Notes under the pieces: generated by a model | What the model saw: the letters and a program-made list of their open reading frames with translations, nothing else | The model's database searches: none | What the model was told of the DNA's origin: nothing | Assembly: GCA_018401465.1 (NCBI GenBank) | Contig: JAGYKE010000005.1 | Location: 496,001-560,000, forward strand | DNA from: Aestuariivita sp. | GTDB lineage: Bacteria > Pseudomonadota > Alphaproteobacteria > Rhodobacterales > Rhodobacteraceae | Length of the DNA: 64,000 nt | Reading direction: 5' to 3' | In this document: positions 19,789-27,925 of the stretch, one piece after another | Position numbering within the stretch: the stretch's first letter is position 1 | How the letters are laid out: the number at the start of each line of letters is the position of its first letter | Position numbers and translations under genes: made by a program

Positions 19789-20529
19789 ATGGCAGGCCAT
19801 TCCAAATGGGCGAATATCCAGCATCGCAAGGGGCGGCAGGACCAGCTGCGCGCGAAGCTGTTCTCGAAGCTGTCCAAGGAGATCACGGTCGCCGCGAAGA
19901 TGGGCGACCCGGACCCCGACAAGAACCCGCGCCTGCGCCTTGCGGTGAAAGAGGCGCGCGCCGCCTCCATGCCCAAGGACAACATCGAACGCGCGATCAA
20001 GAAATCGCAGGGCGGCGATGCGGATGCCTATGAGGAAATCCGCTACGAAGGCTACGGGCCGAACGGCGTCGCGGTGATCGTCGAGGCGATGACCGACAAC
20101 CGCAACCGCACCGCGTCGAACGTGCGGTCGACCTTCACCAAGAACGGCGGCAACCTGGGCGAGACGAACTCGGTCGCCTTCATGTTCGACCGCAAGGGCG
20201 AGATCACCTATCTGCCCGCGGCGGGCGACGCCGACACGGTGATGATGGCCGCGATCGAGGCGGGCGCCGAAGACGTCGAAAGCACGGACGAGGGTCACGT
20301 GATCTGGTGCGCGGTGGGCGACCTGTCCGAGGTGGCCTCGGCCCTGGAAGCAACCTTGGGCGAAAGCGAGACGACGCGTCTGGTCTGGAAGTCAGTGACC
20401 ACGACGGAACTGGGTCTCGAGGACCTGCAGAAGCTGATGAAGCTGGTCGAGGCGCTGGAAGACGACGATGACGTGCAGCACGTCACCACGAATTTCGAAG
20501 CCTCGGACGCGGTGATGGCGCAGCTCTGA
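19789..20529 (+). CDS. yebC: YebC/PmpR-family protein
   Basis: A 246-residue YebC family protein with the invariant N-terminus [18 protein letters not shown] and the central [15 protein letters not shown]. The family was long annotated as transcriptional regulators (PmpR). Recent work links members to relief of ribosome stalling at proline-rich stretches, so both roles should be kept in mind. The N-terminus fixes the ATG. In many bacteria it sits beside ruvCAB, but here it stands alone between the FAD dehydrogenase and the folate gene. Confidence 0.95.
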   Translation: MAGHSKWANIQHRKGRQDQLRAKLFSKLSKEITVAAKMGDPDPDKNPRLRLAVKEARAASMPKDNIERAIKKSQGGDADAYEEIRYEGYGPNGVAVIVEAMTDNRNRTASNVRSTFTKNGGNLGETNSVAFMFDRKGEITYLPAAGDADTVMMAAIEAGAEDVESTDEGHVIWCAVGDLSEVASALEATLGESETTRLVWKSVTTTELGLEDLQKLMKLVEALEDDDDVQHVTTNFEASDAVMAQL

Positions 20530-20540
20530 GCGGCGTCGGA

Positions 20541-20610
20541 GGGGGGCTCTGCCCCCCGCGGCCCGTGCCGGACCGCCCCCCCGGGATACTTGTGAACCCG
20601 AAGAAGCAGG
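20541..20610. repeat. Composite intergenic element: G/C hairpin plus GGGATACTTG...AAGAAGCAGG motif
   Basis: A hairpin of seven G/C pairs (GGGGGGC, loop TCT, GCCCCCC; 20541-20557) is followed by a C-run and CCGGGATACTTGTGAACC, then CGAAGAAGCAGG (20583-20610). The second half resembles the arms at 4230-4438 and the element at 57831-57860. It lies between the convergent yebC and cyclo-ligase genes. The C-rich lead into GATA(T/C)TT and the purine-rich tail look like a dispersed family element of Rhodobacteraceae; that is recollection, not a search result. Confidence 0.55.
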
Positions 20611-20634
20611 GGACTTGCGCGCAGGCGGGGGCGT

Positions 20635-21201
20635 CTATTCCCGTGGCGGCGCGATGACGCTGCGTTCGGTGATGATGAGGTCGAGGCTCTGGTCCGTCAT
20701 CTCGAGCGGCAGCGACGCGTCCTCCTGCGCGGCATAGGCGAAGCCGAAGGCGCGGGTGGGCCGACGCGCGCGCAAGGCCTCGAGCGTGCGGTCGTAGAAC
20801 CCCCCACCATAGCCCAGCCGCCCGCCCCGCGCGTCGAAGGCCACCAGCGGCACGATGAGGATTTCCGGCTCCATCCAGCGCGGATCGGCCGGGATCATCG
20901 CGCCGAAGGGGCCTTCCACCAGCGCGCAGCCCGGCTCCCACAGGGCGAATTTCAGCGGCAGGCCGTGGCCTTCGATCACCGGCACGCCCACGGGGCCGTG
21001 GGCGGCGGCCTCTTCCATCGCCGGGGTCGGGTCGATTTCCGTGCGGATGGGCAGATAGCCTGAGATCGGCACGCCGCGATAGCCCGCCAGCACCGCCGAG
21101 AGATGCGCGGCGGGCGCGGGCGGGCGGGCGGCATGCGCTTCCTTGCGGCGGGCGAAGGCGGCGCGGCGCGCCTCGGCCTTGATCTGGGACAGGTCGGTCA
21201 C
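20635..21201 (-). CDS. 5-formyltetrahydrofolate cyclo-ligase
   Basis: A 188-residue ATP-dependent enzyme converting 5-formyl-THF to 5,10-methenyl-THF, returning this storage folate to one-carbon metabolism. The family motif GGGFYDRTLEALR is present, with a basic N-terminal ARRAAFARRKEA and VPLVAFDARGGRLGYG preceding it. The start is GTG, overlapping the mgtE stop by 4 nt (GTGA). An open frame extends far upstream in this reading frame but only as an out-of-frame shadow of mgtE. Confidence 0.93.
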   Translation of the reverse strand: MTDLSQIKAEARRAAFARRKEAHAARPPAPAAHLSAVLAGYRGVPISGYLPIRTEIDPTPAMEEAAAHGPVGVPVIEGHGLPLKFALWEPGCALVEGPFGAMIPADPRWMEPEILIVPLVAFDARGGRLGYGGGFYDRTLEALRARRPTRAFGFAYAAQEDASLPLEMTDQSLDLIITERSVIAPPRE

Positions 21202-22589
21202 AGCAGCACCGCCGCAGCGAGCCCGAGGAAGGCGAAGAAGCCCACGACATCGGTCACCGTCGTCACGAAGGGCCCGGATGCCAGCGCCGGGTCGATGTCG
21301 AACCGGTCGAGCAGGATGGGGATGACGATGCCCCCCAGCGCGGCCGCGACCAGCGTCAGCACCATGGCGATGCCGATCACCGCCGCCAGCATCGGCACCC
21401 CGAACCAGAAGCCCGCCACCAGCGCCATGACAAGGCCGAAGAGAAGCCCGTTCAGCGCCCCCACCGACACTTCGCGCCAGAGCACGCGCATCGCGTTCTG
21501 TGCGGTGAGGTCGCGCGTCGCCAGCGCCCGTACCGCCACGGTCATCGTCTGCGTGCCCGCATTGCCCCCCATCGAGGCGACGATGGGCATCAGCACGGCC
21601 AGCGCCACCATCTGTTCGATCGTGTCGGCGAAAAGCGAGATCACCACCGAGGCGAGGATCGCCGTCAGAAGGTTCACGAACAGCCACAGCGCCCGGCCCT
21701 TCGTGGCCTCGAGGATGGTGTCCGACAGGCTCGACTCCTCGCTGACGCCAGCCAGGCGCAGGATATCTTCCTCGTGTTCGTCATCCAGCACGGTCATCGC
21801 GTCGTCGATGGTGATCTGGCCGATCAGGCGGCCTTCCTCGTCCACCACGGGGGCCGAGATCAGGTGATACTGGTTGAAGGCATAGGCGACGTCGTCGGTT
21901 CCCTGCGTCACCGGGATGACGCGGAAGATCTCTTCGGTCAGGTCGCGCAGCGCCACGTCGCGGCGCGAGCGCATGATGGAGCCGAGCGCCACCTTGCCCA
22001 CCGGATGCAGGCGCGGATCGACCAGCACCACGTGATAGAAGGTGTCGGGCAGGTCGTCCGAGCCGCGCAGGAAGTCGATCGCATCGCCCACCGTCCAGTG
22101 TTCGGGGGCCATCACCACCTCGCGCTGCATGAGGCGGCCGGCGGTGTATTCGGGATAGGACAGCGCCTTTTCCACCGCCACGCGGTCGATTTCGCCCAGC
22201 GCGCCGAGGATCGCGCGCTGCTGGGGTTCGCCCAGGTCCTCGACCAGATCGACGACATCGTCGCTGTCCATCTCGCGCACGGCCTCGGCCAGCACCTGCG
22301 GGGTGAGAAGGTCGATGACCTCTTCGCGGATGGATTCGTCAAGTTCCGACAGGATCTCGCCGTCGAATTCGCGGTCATACAGGCGGATCAGGTCCTGGCG
22401 GTCCTGCGTGCCGATCTGCTCCAGAAGGTCGGCGATGTCGGCCTGATGGAGCGGCTCCATCAGATCGATCAGCCCCTGCTGGTCGCCCGCCTCGACCGCC
22501 CCGAGGATCGCCGCGACCATGCGCCGGTCAAGGCTGTAGGCGTCATCCCCGGACGCGGCGTCCATCACGATGTCGTCGGTCTGGGTCAT
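21198..22589 (-). CDS. mgtE: Magnesium transporter MgtE
   Basis: A 463-residue magnesium channel. The acidic N domain (to about residue 150) contains many Asp/Glu (LSELDESIREEVIDLL, MDSDDVVDLVEDL). A tandem CBS pair follows, with VVDEEGRLIGQITIDDAM in the second. Five C-terminal helices include the pore-lining MPIVASMGGNAGTQT. Mg2+ bound to the N and CBS domains closes the channel. A GGAGGAAG ribosome site fixes the start at MTQTDDIV; a longer in-frame extension is a shadow of guaD. It is translationally coupled to the cyclo-ligase, whose reaction needs Mg-ATP, though a regulatory link is only speculation. Confidence 0.95.
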   Translation of the reverse strand: MTQTDDIVMDAASGDDAYSLDRRMVAAILGAVEAGDQQGLIDLMEPLHQADIADLLEQIGTQDRQDLIRLYDREFDGEILSELDESIREEVIDLLTPQVLAEAVREMDSDDVVDLVEDLGEPQQRAILGALGEIDRVAVEKALSYPEYTAGRLMQREVVMAPEHWTVGDAIDFLRGSDDLPDTFYHVVLVDPRLHPVGKVALGSIMRSRRDVALRDLTEEIFRVIPVTQGTDDVAYAFNQYHLISAPVVDEEGRLIGQITIDDAMTVLDDEHEEDILRLAGVSEESSLSDTILEATKGRALWLFVNLLTAILASVVISLFADTIEQMVALAVLMPIVASMGGNAGTQTMTVAVRALATRDLTAQNAMRVLWREVSVGALNGLLFGLVMALVAGFWFGVPMLAAVIGIAMVLTLVAAALGGIVIPILLDRFDIDPALASGPFVTTVTDVVGFFAFLGLAAAVLL

Positions 22590-22730
22590 GCCTTCCTCCG
22601 CGCGCGTCCGGTGGGTGATTGGCGCAAGTCTAGGCGAAGCACCTGTCGGGAAACAGGTCAAATCCAAGGATTTACCCGGCGGCGGCGGCGGGGATAAGCT
22701 GGCGCCCGGCGCAAGGCGGAGAGGGCGGCG

Positions 22731-24020
22731 ATGACGGGCACGACGATCCTGACGGGACAGGTCCTGAGCCTGGTGCGGGACCCGTTCGCGGGGCCGCCCG
22801 AAGAGGCGATTCGTCTCGACGGCGCGATCGCGGTCACGGCTGGGCGCATCGCGGGCACCGGCAGCCGCGCAGAGCTGGAGGCGGCGCATCCGGGCGCGCA
22901 GGTCGTGTCCTGCGGCGAAAGGGTGATCCTGCCGGGCTTCGTCGATGCCCATGTGCACTTCCCCCAGACCGCCATCGTGGCGAGCTGGGGCAAGCGCCTC
23001 ATCGACTGGCTGAACACCTATACCTTCCCCGAAGAGATGCGCTTTGCCGATCCTGCCTACGCCGCCGATGTGGCGGCGCGCTATCTCGACCTCGCGCTCG
23101 ATCATGGGACGACGGCGATGTGCAGCTATTGCACGATCCACCCCGAAAGCGTCGATGCCATCTTCGCGGCGGCCGAGGCGCGCGGCATGGCGATCGCCGC
23201 GGGCAAGACCTGCATGGACCGCAACGCGCCCGAGGCCCTGCGCGACACCGCGCGATCGGCCCATGACGACAGCGCGGCGCTGATCGTGCGCTGGCATGGG
23301 CGCGGGCGCGCGGTCTATGCGATCACGCCGCGCTTCTCGCCCACCTCGACGCCCGACCAGCTTGCGGCACTCGGCGAGCTCTGGGCCGCGAACCCCACCT
23401 GCCTCATGCAGACGCATCTGAGCGAACAGACCGACGAGATCGCCTGGGTCAAACAGCTTTACCCACAGGCGCGCGACTATCTCGACACCTACGAGGCGCA
23501 TGGCCTTCTGGGCGCACGCGGGATCTATGGCCACGCCATCCATCTCGACCCGCGCGAGATCGACCGCCTGGCCGAGACCGGTGCCTCGGTCGCGCATTGC
23601 CCGACGTCGAACACATTCATCGGCTCGGGGCTTTGCGATGTGACGGGGCTGCGCGGGCGGGGCATCAATGTGGGGCTCGCCACCGACACCGGCGGCGGGT
23701 CGAGCTTTTCGATGCTGCGCACCATGGCCGCCGCCTATGAGGTGGGCCAGCTGCGCGGCACCGCGCTGCATCCCGCGCAGCTTCTGTGGCTGGCGACCGA
23801 AGGGGCCGCGCGCGCGCTGAATCTGGGCGGGCAGATCGGCACGCTGGCGACCGGGGCCTGGGCCGATCTGGTGGCGCTGGATCTCGCCTCGACGCCCGCC
23901 ATCGCGCAGCGCAGCGCGCGGGCGAACGACATCTGGGAGGCGATCTTTCCCACGATCATGATGGGCGACGACCGCGCTATCGCGGGGGTCTGGGTGGCCG
24001 GGCGGCGCGTCCGGGGCTGA
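22731..24020 (+). CDS. guaD: Guanine deaminase
   Basis: A 429-residue amidohydrolase-fold enzyme that deaminates guanine to xanthine. Metal and active-site motifs are PGFVDAHVHFPQT (near residue 70), the guanine-specific WLNTYTFPEE, MQTHLSEQ, GHAIHLD, SVAHCPTSN and the terminal Zn-ligand segment ATDTGGGSSFSML. Guanine deaminases normally feed xanthine dehydrogenase in purine salvage or nitrogen scavenging; no xdh genes lie nearby. Divergent from mgtE, with 141 nt between the starts. A tandem pair of ACG-loop hairpins follows 1 nt after the stop codon. Confidence 0.96.
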   Translation: MTGTTILTGQVLSLVRDPFAGPPEEAIRLDGAIAVTAGRIAGTGSRAELEAAHPGAQVVSCGERVILPGFVDAHVHFPQTAIVASWGKRLIDWLNTYTFPEEMRFADPAYAADVAARYLDLALDHGTTAMCSYCTIHPESVDAIFAAAEARGMAIAAGKTCMDRNAPEALRDTARSAHDDSAALIVRWHGRGRAVYAITPRFSPTSTPDQLAALGELWAANPTCLMQTHLSEQTDEIAWVKQLYPQARDYLDTYEAHGLLGARGIYGHAIHLDPREIDRLAETGASVAHCPTSNTFIGSGLCDVTGLRGRGINVGLATDTGGGSSFSMLRTMAAAYEVGQLRGTALHPAQLLWLATEGAARALNLGGQIGTLATGAWADLVALDLASTPAIAQRSARANDIWEAIFPTIMMGDDRAIAGVWVAGRRVRG

Positions 24021-24021
24021 G

Positions 24022-24066
24022 CGGTTTGCGACGCGCAAACCGGACCGGACCCCGACGCGGGGTCCG
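24022..24066 (+). terminator. Tandem hairpin pair with ACG triloops after guaD
   Basis: Hairpin 1 is CGGTTTGCG-ACG-CGCAAACCG (24022-24042). Hairpin 2 is CGGACCCCG with loop ACG and its perfect complement (24046-24066). Both stems are 9 perfect pairs of unrelated sequence, with the same triloop in the sense of guaD. They start 1 nt after the stop codon and lack a U-tract. Likely 3'-end elements (terminator or mRNA stabiliser). Confidence 0.65.
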
Positions 24067-24082
24067 AAGCTTTCGGTCGGCG

Positions 24083-24130
24083 CCTGTTTTCCGCGTCGGA
24101 AAACAGGCCGGAGCCTGCGTCAGGCTCCGG
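24083..24130 (-). terminator. Tandem hairpin pair with ACG triloops after the HisN-type gene
   Basis: Read on the minus strand, two perfect hairpins share the triloop ACG. One has a 10-pair stem (24108-24130; plus-strand left arm CCGGAGCCTG). The other has an 11-pair stem (24083-24107; left arm CCTGTTTTCCG). They begin 14 nt after the minus-strand stop codon. Stems are unrelated to those of the guaD pair, yet loop and polarity toward the gene are the same. Confidence 0.65.
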
Positions 24131-24144
24131 TCCGCCGCAACCGC

Positions 24145-24948
24145 TCAGTCCGCGAAGGAGGAAAGACGCGCCAGCGCCGCGGCATGGATGTCGGAATTCG
24201 CCGCCGCGAGCACCTGCCCGCCCTGATGCGCGGGCCCGCCGCGCCAGTCTGTGACGATCCCGCCCGCGGCCTCGATCACCGCAATCGGTGCCTGAACGTC
24301 ATAGGCCGCGAGCCCCGCCTCGATCACCAGATCGATCTGGCCGGCAGCCAGCAGAGCATAGGCGTAGCAGTCCATCCCGTAGCGTACGAGCCGCACCCCG
24401 CGCGCGACCGCCTCGAAACCTGCGCGGTCCCGCTCCGAGCCCACTTCGGGGAAGGTGGTGAAGAGGATCGCCTCGCCCAGCGGGCGCGGGGCCCGGGTGC
24501 GGATCGCGCGTTCGCCATGCGGGCCGCGGCAGAGCGCCTGCCCCTCCGCCCCCCAGAAGCGTTCCCCGATATAGGGCTGGTCGATCACGCCGAGCACCGG
24601 GGCATCGCCCCGGTTCATCGCCACCAGCACGCCCCAGGTCGGCGTGCCGCTCAGAAAGCCGCGGGTTCCGTCGATCGGGTCAAGCACCCAGTGCCGCCCC
24701 GAACGGCCCGCAACGCAATCGTATTCCTCGCCCCGGATGCCGTCATCCGGGCGCGCTTCGGCCAGAAGCGCGCGCATCGCGTCCTCGGCGGCGCGGTCAG
24801 CCACGGTCACGGGATCGAAGCCGCTCGCTTCCTTGTTGTCGGCAAACAGGTCCGGAGTGCGGAAATGCGGCAAGATCGCCCGGCCAGCCGCGTCGGCCAG
24901 CCGGTGCGCCAATATCAGGTCATCGGAAAGATCGAAGGAAGCGTCCAT
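24145..24948 (-). CDS. Inositol-monophosphatase family protein, HisN-type histidinol-phosphatase candidate
   Basis: A 267-residue Mg2+-dependent phosphatase. The metal-binding signature DPIDGTRGFLSG is complete. The upstream IRGEEYD supplies the Glu ligand, and GLAAYDVQAPIAVIEAAGG matches the C-terminal motif. Alphaproteobacteria often use this fold (HisN) as histidinol-phosphatase, and DPIDGTRGF matches that subgroup. Inositol-1-phosphatase or a related sugar phosphatase cannot be excluded. Start chosen at MDASFDLSDD; an earlier in-frame ATG adds 12 Cys/Arg-rich residues unlike the family. The XRE regulator gene lies 78 nt upstream on the same strand. Confidence 0.88.
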   Translation of the reverse strand: MDASFDLSDDLILAHRLADAAGRAILPHFRTPDLFADNKEASGFDPVTVADRAAEDAMRALLAEARPDDGIRGEEYDCVAGRSGRHWVLDPIDGTRGFLSGTPTWGVLVAMNRGDAPVLGVIDQPYIGERFWGAEGQALCRGPHGERAIRTRAPRPLGEAILFTTFPEVGSERDRAGFEAVARGVRLVRYGMDCYAYALLAAGQIDLVIEAGLAAYDVQAPIAVIEAAGGIVTDWRGGPAHQGGQVLAAANSDIHAAALARLSSFAD

Positions 24949-25026
24949 GGTGCATGGTCTGCCGCAGGACACGCGCCGTTGCAAGCGCGTGCCGCAGGTC
25001 TCAGGCCATGTGCATTCTCCGCGGGA

Positions 25027-25398
25027 TCAGGCGACGTCCGACAGAACCCGCGCCAGTTCGAACAGGCGCCGACGCTGGTTTTCGGGAATGGCGTAATAGG
25101 ACCGGACAAGGTCCAGCGCCTCTTTGTCGCCCATCAGGTCGGCAGGCACCGCCACTTGAGCAGATGCGCTCGAGCGGTCTTCTTCCAGCCCCTCGAAGAA
25201 GAAACTGACGGGAACCCCCAGCGCCTCGCCGATATCCCACAGGCGCGATGCACTGATGCGGTTCGCTCCGGTTTCGTATTTCTGGATCTGCTGGAACTTG
25301 ATCCCAACCTTTTCGGCCAGCTGCTGCTGCGTCATACCGATCAGCCAGCGGCGGTGGCGGACACGTTTACCAACATAAGTATCAACCGGATGTACCAT
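25027..25398 (-). CDS. XRE-family helix-turn-helix transcriptional regulator
   Basis: A 123-residue DNA-binding protein. The HTH is near the N-terminus: GMTQQQLAEKVGIKFQQIQKYE with RISASRLWDIGEALGV behind it. The C-terminal part (EALDLVRSYYAIPENQRRRLFELARVL) is helical and matches a conserved regulator type common in alphaproteobacteria. Targets cannot be inferred. A GGAGG-like site precedes the ATG on the minus strand. It is upstream of the HisN-type gene and may be co-transcribed with it. Confidence 0.93.
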   Translation of the reverse strand: MVHPVDTYVGKRVRHRRWLIGMTQQQLAEKVGIKFQQIQKYETGANRISASRLWDIGEALGVPVSFFFEGLEEDRSSASAQVAVPADLMGDKEALDLVRSYYAIPENQRRRLFELARVLSDVA

Positions 25399-25742
25399 AC
25401 TGAACCTCCTTTTCGAAGGGGCGGACTCTCGTGGTCCGCGGGGTGTATTCCGTGCTTGGACGTATCGAGCCTATCGCTATTCACGCGGCAGCGCCACTCA
25501 ACCCGGGCACCTCTTCTCATGACCGCAGTTGTGCGTGAATTCAAGGTTGAAAACAAGGAAATTGATACATCCAAAGGGTGAATCCAATCTATCGATTAAC
25601 GAAAGACCACGGTAATCGGGCCTCCCGCATGCCGAACGGGCGCGCGCCCGGCATCGGTTCCGTTACGTCAAAAGGGCGACTCCGGGGTTTGACAGCGCGC
25701 GGCCCGACACGGCTTACTTCCGGCAAACTCAGAGGCTTGGAC
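25399..25742. promoter_or_regulatory. 344-bp divergent promoter region between the XRE regulator and quinone reductase genes
   Basis: No gene is visible, and the part next to the XRE gene is clearly less GC-rich than the surroundings. A good sigma-70-like promoter for the quinone reductase is TTGACA (25689-25694), a 17-nt spacer, then GCTTAC (25712-25717), 25 nt before the ATG. XRE-family proteins often autoregulate, so an operator is expected near 25400-25580, but I did not find a convincing palindrome. Confidence 0.6.
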
Positions 25743-26702
25743 ATGAAAGCTTATCATATCGCGACCGCCGGTGCGGCCCCCGTTCTGACCGACCTCCCCG
25801 CCCCCGACCCTGCCCCGGGAGAGCTGCGCCTGCGCATCCGCGCCTGTGGGCTGAACTTCGCCGATCTGCTCATGCAAAACGGGACTTATCAGGACACGCC
25901 CGCTGTGCCCTTCACACTCGGCATGGAAGTCGCGGGCGAAGTCGAGTCGCTTGGGCCGGGTGTCACCGGCTTTTCGCCGGGCGACCGGGTGGCGGTCTTC
26001 GCGGGCAAGGGCGGGCTTGCGGAACATGGGGTCTTCGACGCAAGCCGCGCCGTCGCCCTGCCCTACGCCATGAGCTTCGAACACGCAGCCGCCTTCCAGA
26101 TCGCCTATGGCACCAGCCACGTGGCGCTGGCCCACCGCGCCCGGCTGCAACCGGGCGAAACGCTGGTCGTGCTCGGCGCGGCGGGCGGTGTCGGCCTGAC
26201 CGCGGTCGAGATCGGCAAGCTGATGGGCGCGACCGTCATTGCCGTCGCCCGCGGGGACGACAAGCTGGCCGTTGCGCGCGCGGCCGGGGCCGACCACTTG
26301 ATCGACGCAGATCACCCCGACCTGCGCGGCGCCTTGCGCGATCTGGGCGGCGCGGATGTTGTCTATGACCCGGTCGGCGGCCCCGGCTTCACCGCCGCCT
26401 TTCGCGCCTGCCGGCCCGAGGCGCGCATCCTCACCATCGGCTTTGCCAGCGGCGAGGTGCCGAACATCCCCGCCAACCACCTTCTGGTGAAGAACATCAG
26501 CATTCTGGGCTTCTACTGGGGCGGCTACATGGCCTTCCGCCCCGGGGTGATCACCGACAGCCTGAAGACGCTGACCGGCTGGTATCTGGAAGGCCGCCTG
26601 CACCCCCATGTCAGCCATGTCCTGCCTCTCGACCGGGTGGCGGAGGGGATGGAGCTGCTGCGCAGCCGCAAATCCACCGGCAAGGTCGTGATCACGCCCT
26701 AG
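25743..26702 (+). CDS. Zinc-free NADPH:quinone oxidoreductase (MDR family)
   Basis: A 319-residue medium-chain dehydrogenase/reductase. The N-terminal catalytic domain contains CGLNFADLLMQNGTYQ and GMEVAGEV, characteristic of quinone reductase-type members that lack the catalytic zinc cysteines. The Rossmann motif VVLGAAGGVGLTAVEIGKLMGA (near residue 143) and the preference-type ending IANHLLVKN-like stretch support NADPH binding. It reduces quinones or enones; the physiological substrate is unknown. ATG chosen for its position behind the promoter described and because upstream in-frame sequence is not family-like. It ends 1 nt before the convergent LysR gene. Confidence 0.9.
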   Translation: MKAYHIATAGAAPVLTDLPAPDPAPGELRLRIRACGLNFADLLMQNGTYQDTPAVPFTLGMEVAGEVESLGPGVTGFSPGDRVAVFAGKGGLAEHGVFDASRAVALPYAMSFEHAAAFQIAYGTSHVALAHRARLQPGETLVVLGAAGGVGLTAVEIGKLMGATVIAVARGDDKLAVARAAGADHLIDADHPDLRGALRDLGGADVVYDPVGGPGFTAAFRACRPEARILTIGFASGEVPNIPANHLLVKNISILGFYWGGYMAFRPGVITDSLKTLTGWYLEGRLHPHVSHVLPLDRVAEGMELLRSRKSTGKVVITP

Positions 26703-26703
26703 G

Positions 26704-27585
26704 TCAGACCGCCTTCAGCCGCGCCATCGCCCCCGTGTGGACCGCGAAGGACTTGCGCAGAAGCTCGGCCAGATCGCGCACCACCGGGTTGCCCGCGCCA
26801 GGCATGCCGTAGAGGTTGATCAGCTGCTCGGGCAGGTCGGGCAGGGCGCCACCATGGTCGATCCGCGTCAGGTGCGGCGGCTCGGTCCCCTCGATCATCG
26901 TGTGGACGGCCAGATCGGCGCTCACCGTCGCCTCGATCGTGCGGTCGCTTTCGGTCTCGACCACCATCTCCCACGGGATACCCGCACGGTCGAGCGCCTC
27001 GATCACCCGGGGCCGGAAGACGCAGAACCGCCCGAAGGCGAGCCGCAGCGGACGCTGCCGCCAGGCCGACCCGCCCGGCGCGCCGATCCAGCACAAGGGC
27101 CGCGTCGTCAGCGCCTCGGCGCCTTCGGGGGTCGTGGTCTCGGTCGTCAGGATCAGGTCGCATTCGCCCTTGTCGAACTGCGTCTTCAGGCTGCGCGTCA
27201 CCGACGAGATCAGGTGCACCTTCACCCGCGGATAGGCGACGTTGAACTGCTGCAGCACCCGCGGGATCGCCGGATAGACGATGTCATGGGGCACGCCCAG
27301 GATCACCTCGCCCTCGAAGGCCTCGTGGGTCAGCCGCGCGATCACCTCGTCGTTCAGCGCCACCATGCGGCGCGCATATTGCAGAAGCTGTTCGCCCGCC
27401 GCCGTCAGCGCGATGCCGCGCCCGCTGCGGTCGAGAAGGTCGATGCCCAGCATCTCCTCGAGCCGCTTGATCTGCATCGACACAGCCGATTGCGTCAGGT
27501 GCAGGAAGCCCGCCGCCCGCGTCACGCCGCCGGTATCGGCGACCGCCACGAAGGACCGGAGCGTGGTGATGTCGAGATTGCGCAT
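26704..27585 (-). CDS. LysR-family transcriptional regulator
   Basis: A 293-residue LysR regulator. The winged helix-turn-helix occupies residues 1-60 (DITTLRSFVAVADTGGVTRAAGFLHLTQSAVSMQIKRLE, read in two parts), followed by the substrate-binding domain from EVILGVPHDIV onward. It is divergent from a DUF1127 gene, the usual arrangement for a LysR regulator and its target. A CATCAA-N5-TTGATG palindrome lies in the intergenic region. Ligand unknown. Confidence 0.94.
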   Translation of the reverse strand: MRNLDITTLRSFVAVADTGGVTRAAGFLHLTQSAVSMQIKRLEEMLGIDLLDRSGRGIALTAAGEQLLQYARRMVALNDEVIARLTHEAFEGEVILGVPHDIVYPAIPRVLQQFNVAYPRVKVHLISSVTRSLKTQFDKGECDLILTTETTTPEGAEALTTRPLCWIGAPGGSAWRQRPLRLAFGRFCVFRPRVIEALDRAGIPWEMVVETESDRTIEATVSADLAVHTMIEGTEPPHLTRIDHGGALPDLPEQLINLYGMPGAGNPVVRDLAELLRKSFAVHTGAMARLKAV

Positions 27586-27652
27586 ATATCACGAACCCTG
27601 ATGAAAGCGGCCACAAACATTCGTTTCAACCATAGTCAAGGAACCCCATATA

Positions 27653-27669
27653 CATCAAGCAGATTGATG
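27653..27669. promoter_or_regulatory. Candidate LysR operator palindrome
   Basis: CATCAAGCAGATTGATG is a perfect 6-nt inverted repeat around a 5-nt spacer. It lies between the divergent LysR and DUF1127 genes, 38 nt upstream of the DUF1127 start. The site contains the T-N11-A frame expected of LysR boxes. The regulator assignment is inference from position. Confidence 0.45.
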
Positions 27670-27706
27670 AACACGCCTGAAATCATCAGGAAACAGGAGA
27701 TACACG

Positions 27707-27919
27707 ATGACCCAGATCGCAACCGCGCTCGGCATCGCGCTGGGCCACCGGCGCGGCCGGGCCTTCGACCTTGACGCCATGGCCTCGCTCTGGCGACAGC
27801 GCCGTGCGCTGGCGGCTCTCGACGACCGCGCGCTCGACGACATCGGCATCACCAGGGAGGCGGCGCGGGCGGAAGCGGCGCGCCCTGTCTGGGACGTGCC
27901 CGCGACCTGGCGGCGATGA
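27707..27919 (+). CDS. DUF1127 small Arg-rich protein
   Basis: A 70-residue protein with the DUF1127 motif: LWRQRRALAALDDRALDDIGITREAA. In alphaproteobacteria such short arginine-rich proteins bind RNA or affect small-RNA turnover and phosphate or stress responses; a role here is inference. An AACAGGAGA ribosome site precedes the ATG. Divergent from the LysR regulator, which probably controls it. It ends 6 nt before the end of the convergent methyltransferase gene. Confidence 0.88.
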   Translation: MTQIATALGIALGHRRGRAFDLDAMASLWRQRRALAALDDRALDDIGITREAARAEAARPVWDVPATWRR

Positions 27920-27925
27920 CCGGGC

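Noticed and set aside
22590-24038. An open frame extending mgtE upstream by about 480 codons
   Set aside because: The extension is antisense to guaD, has no domain, and mgtE has a strong ribosome site at its family-typical start.
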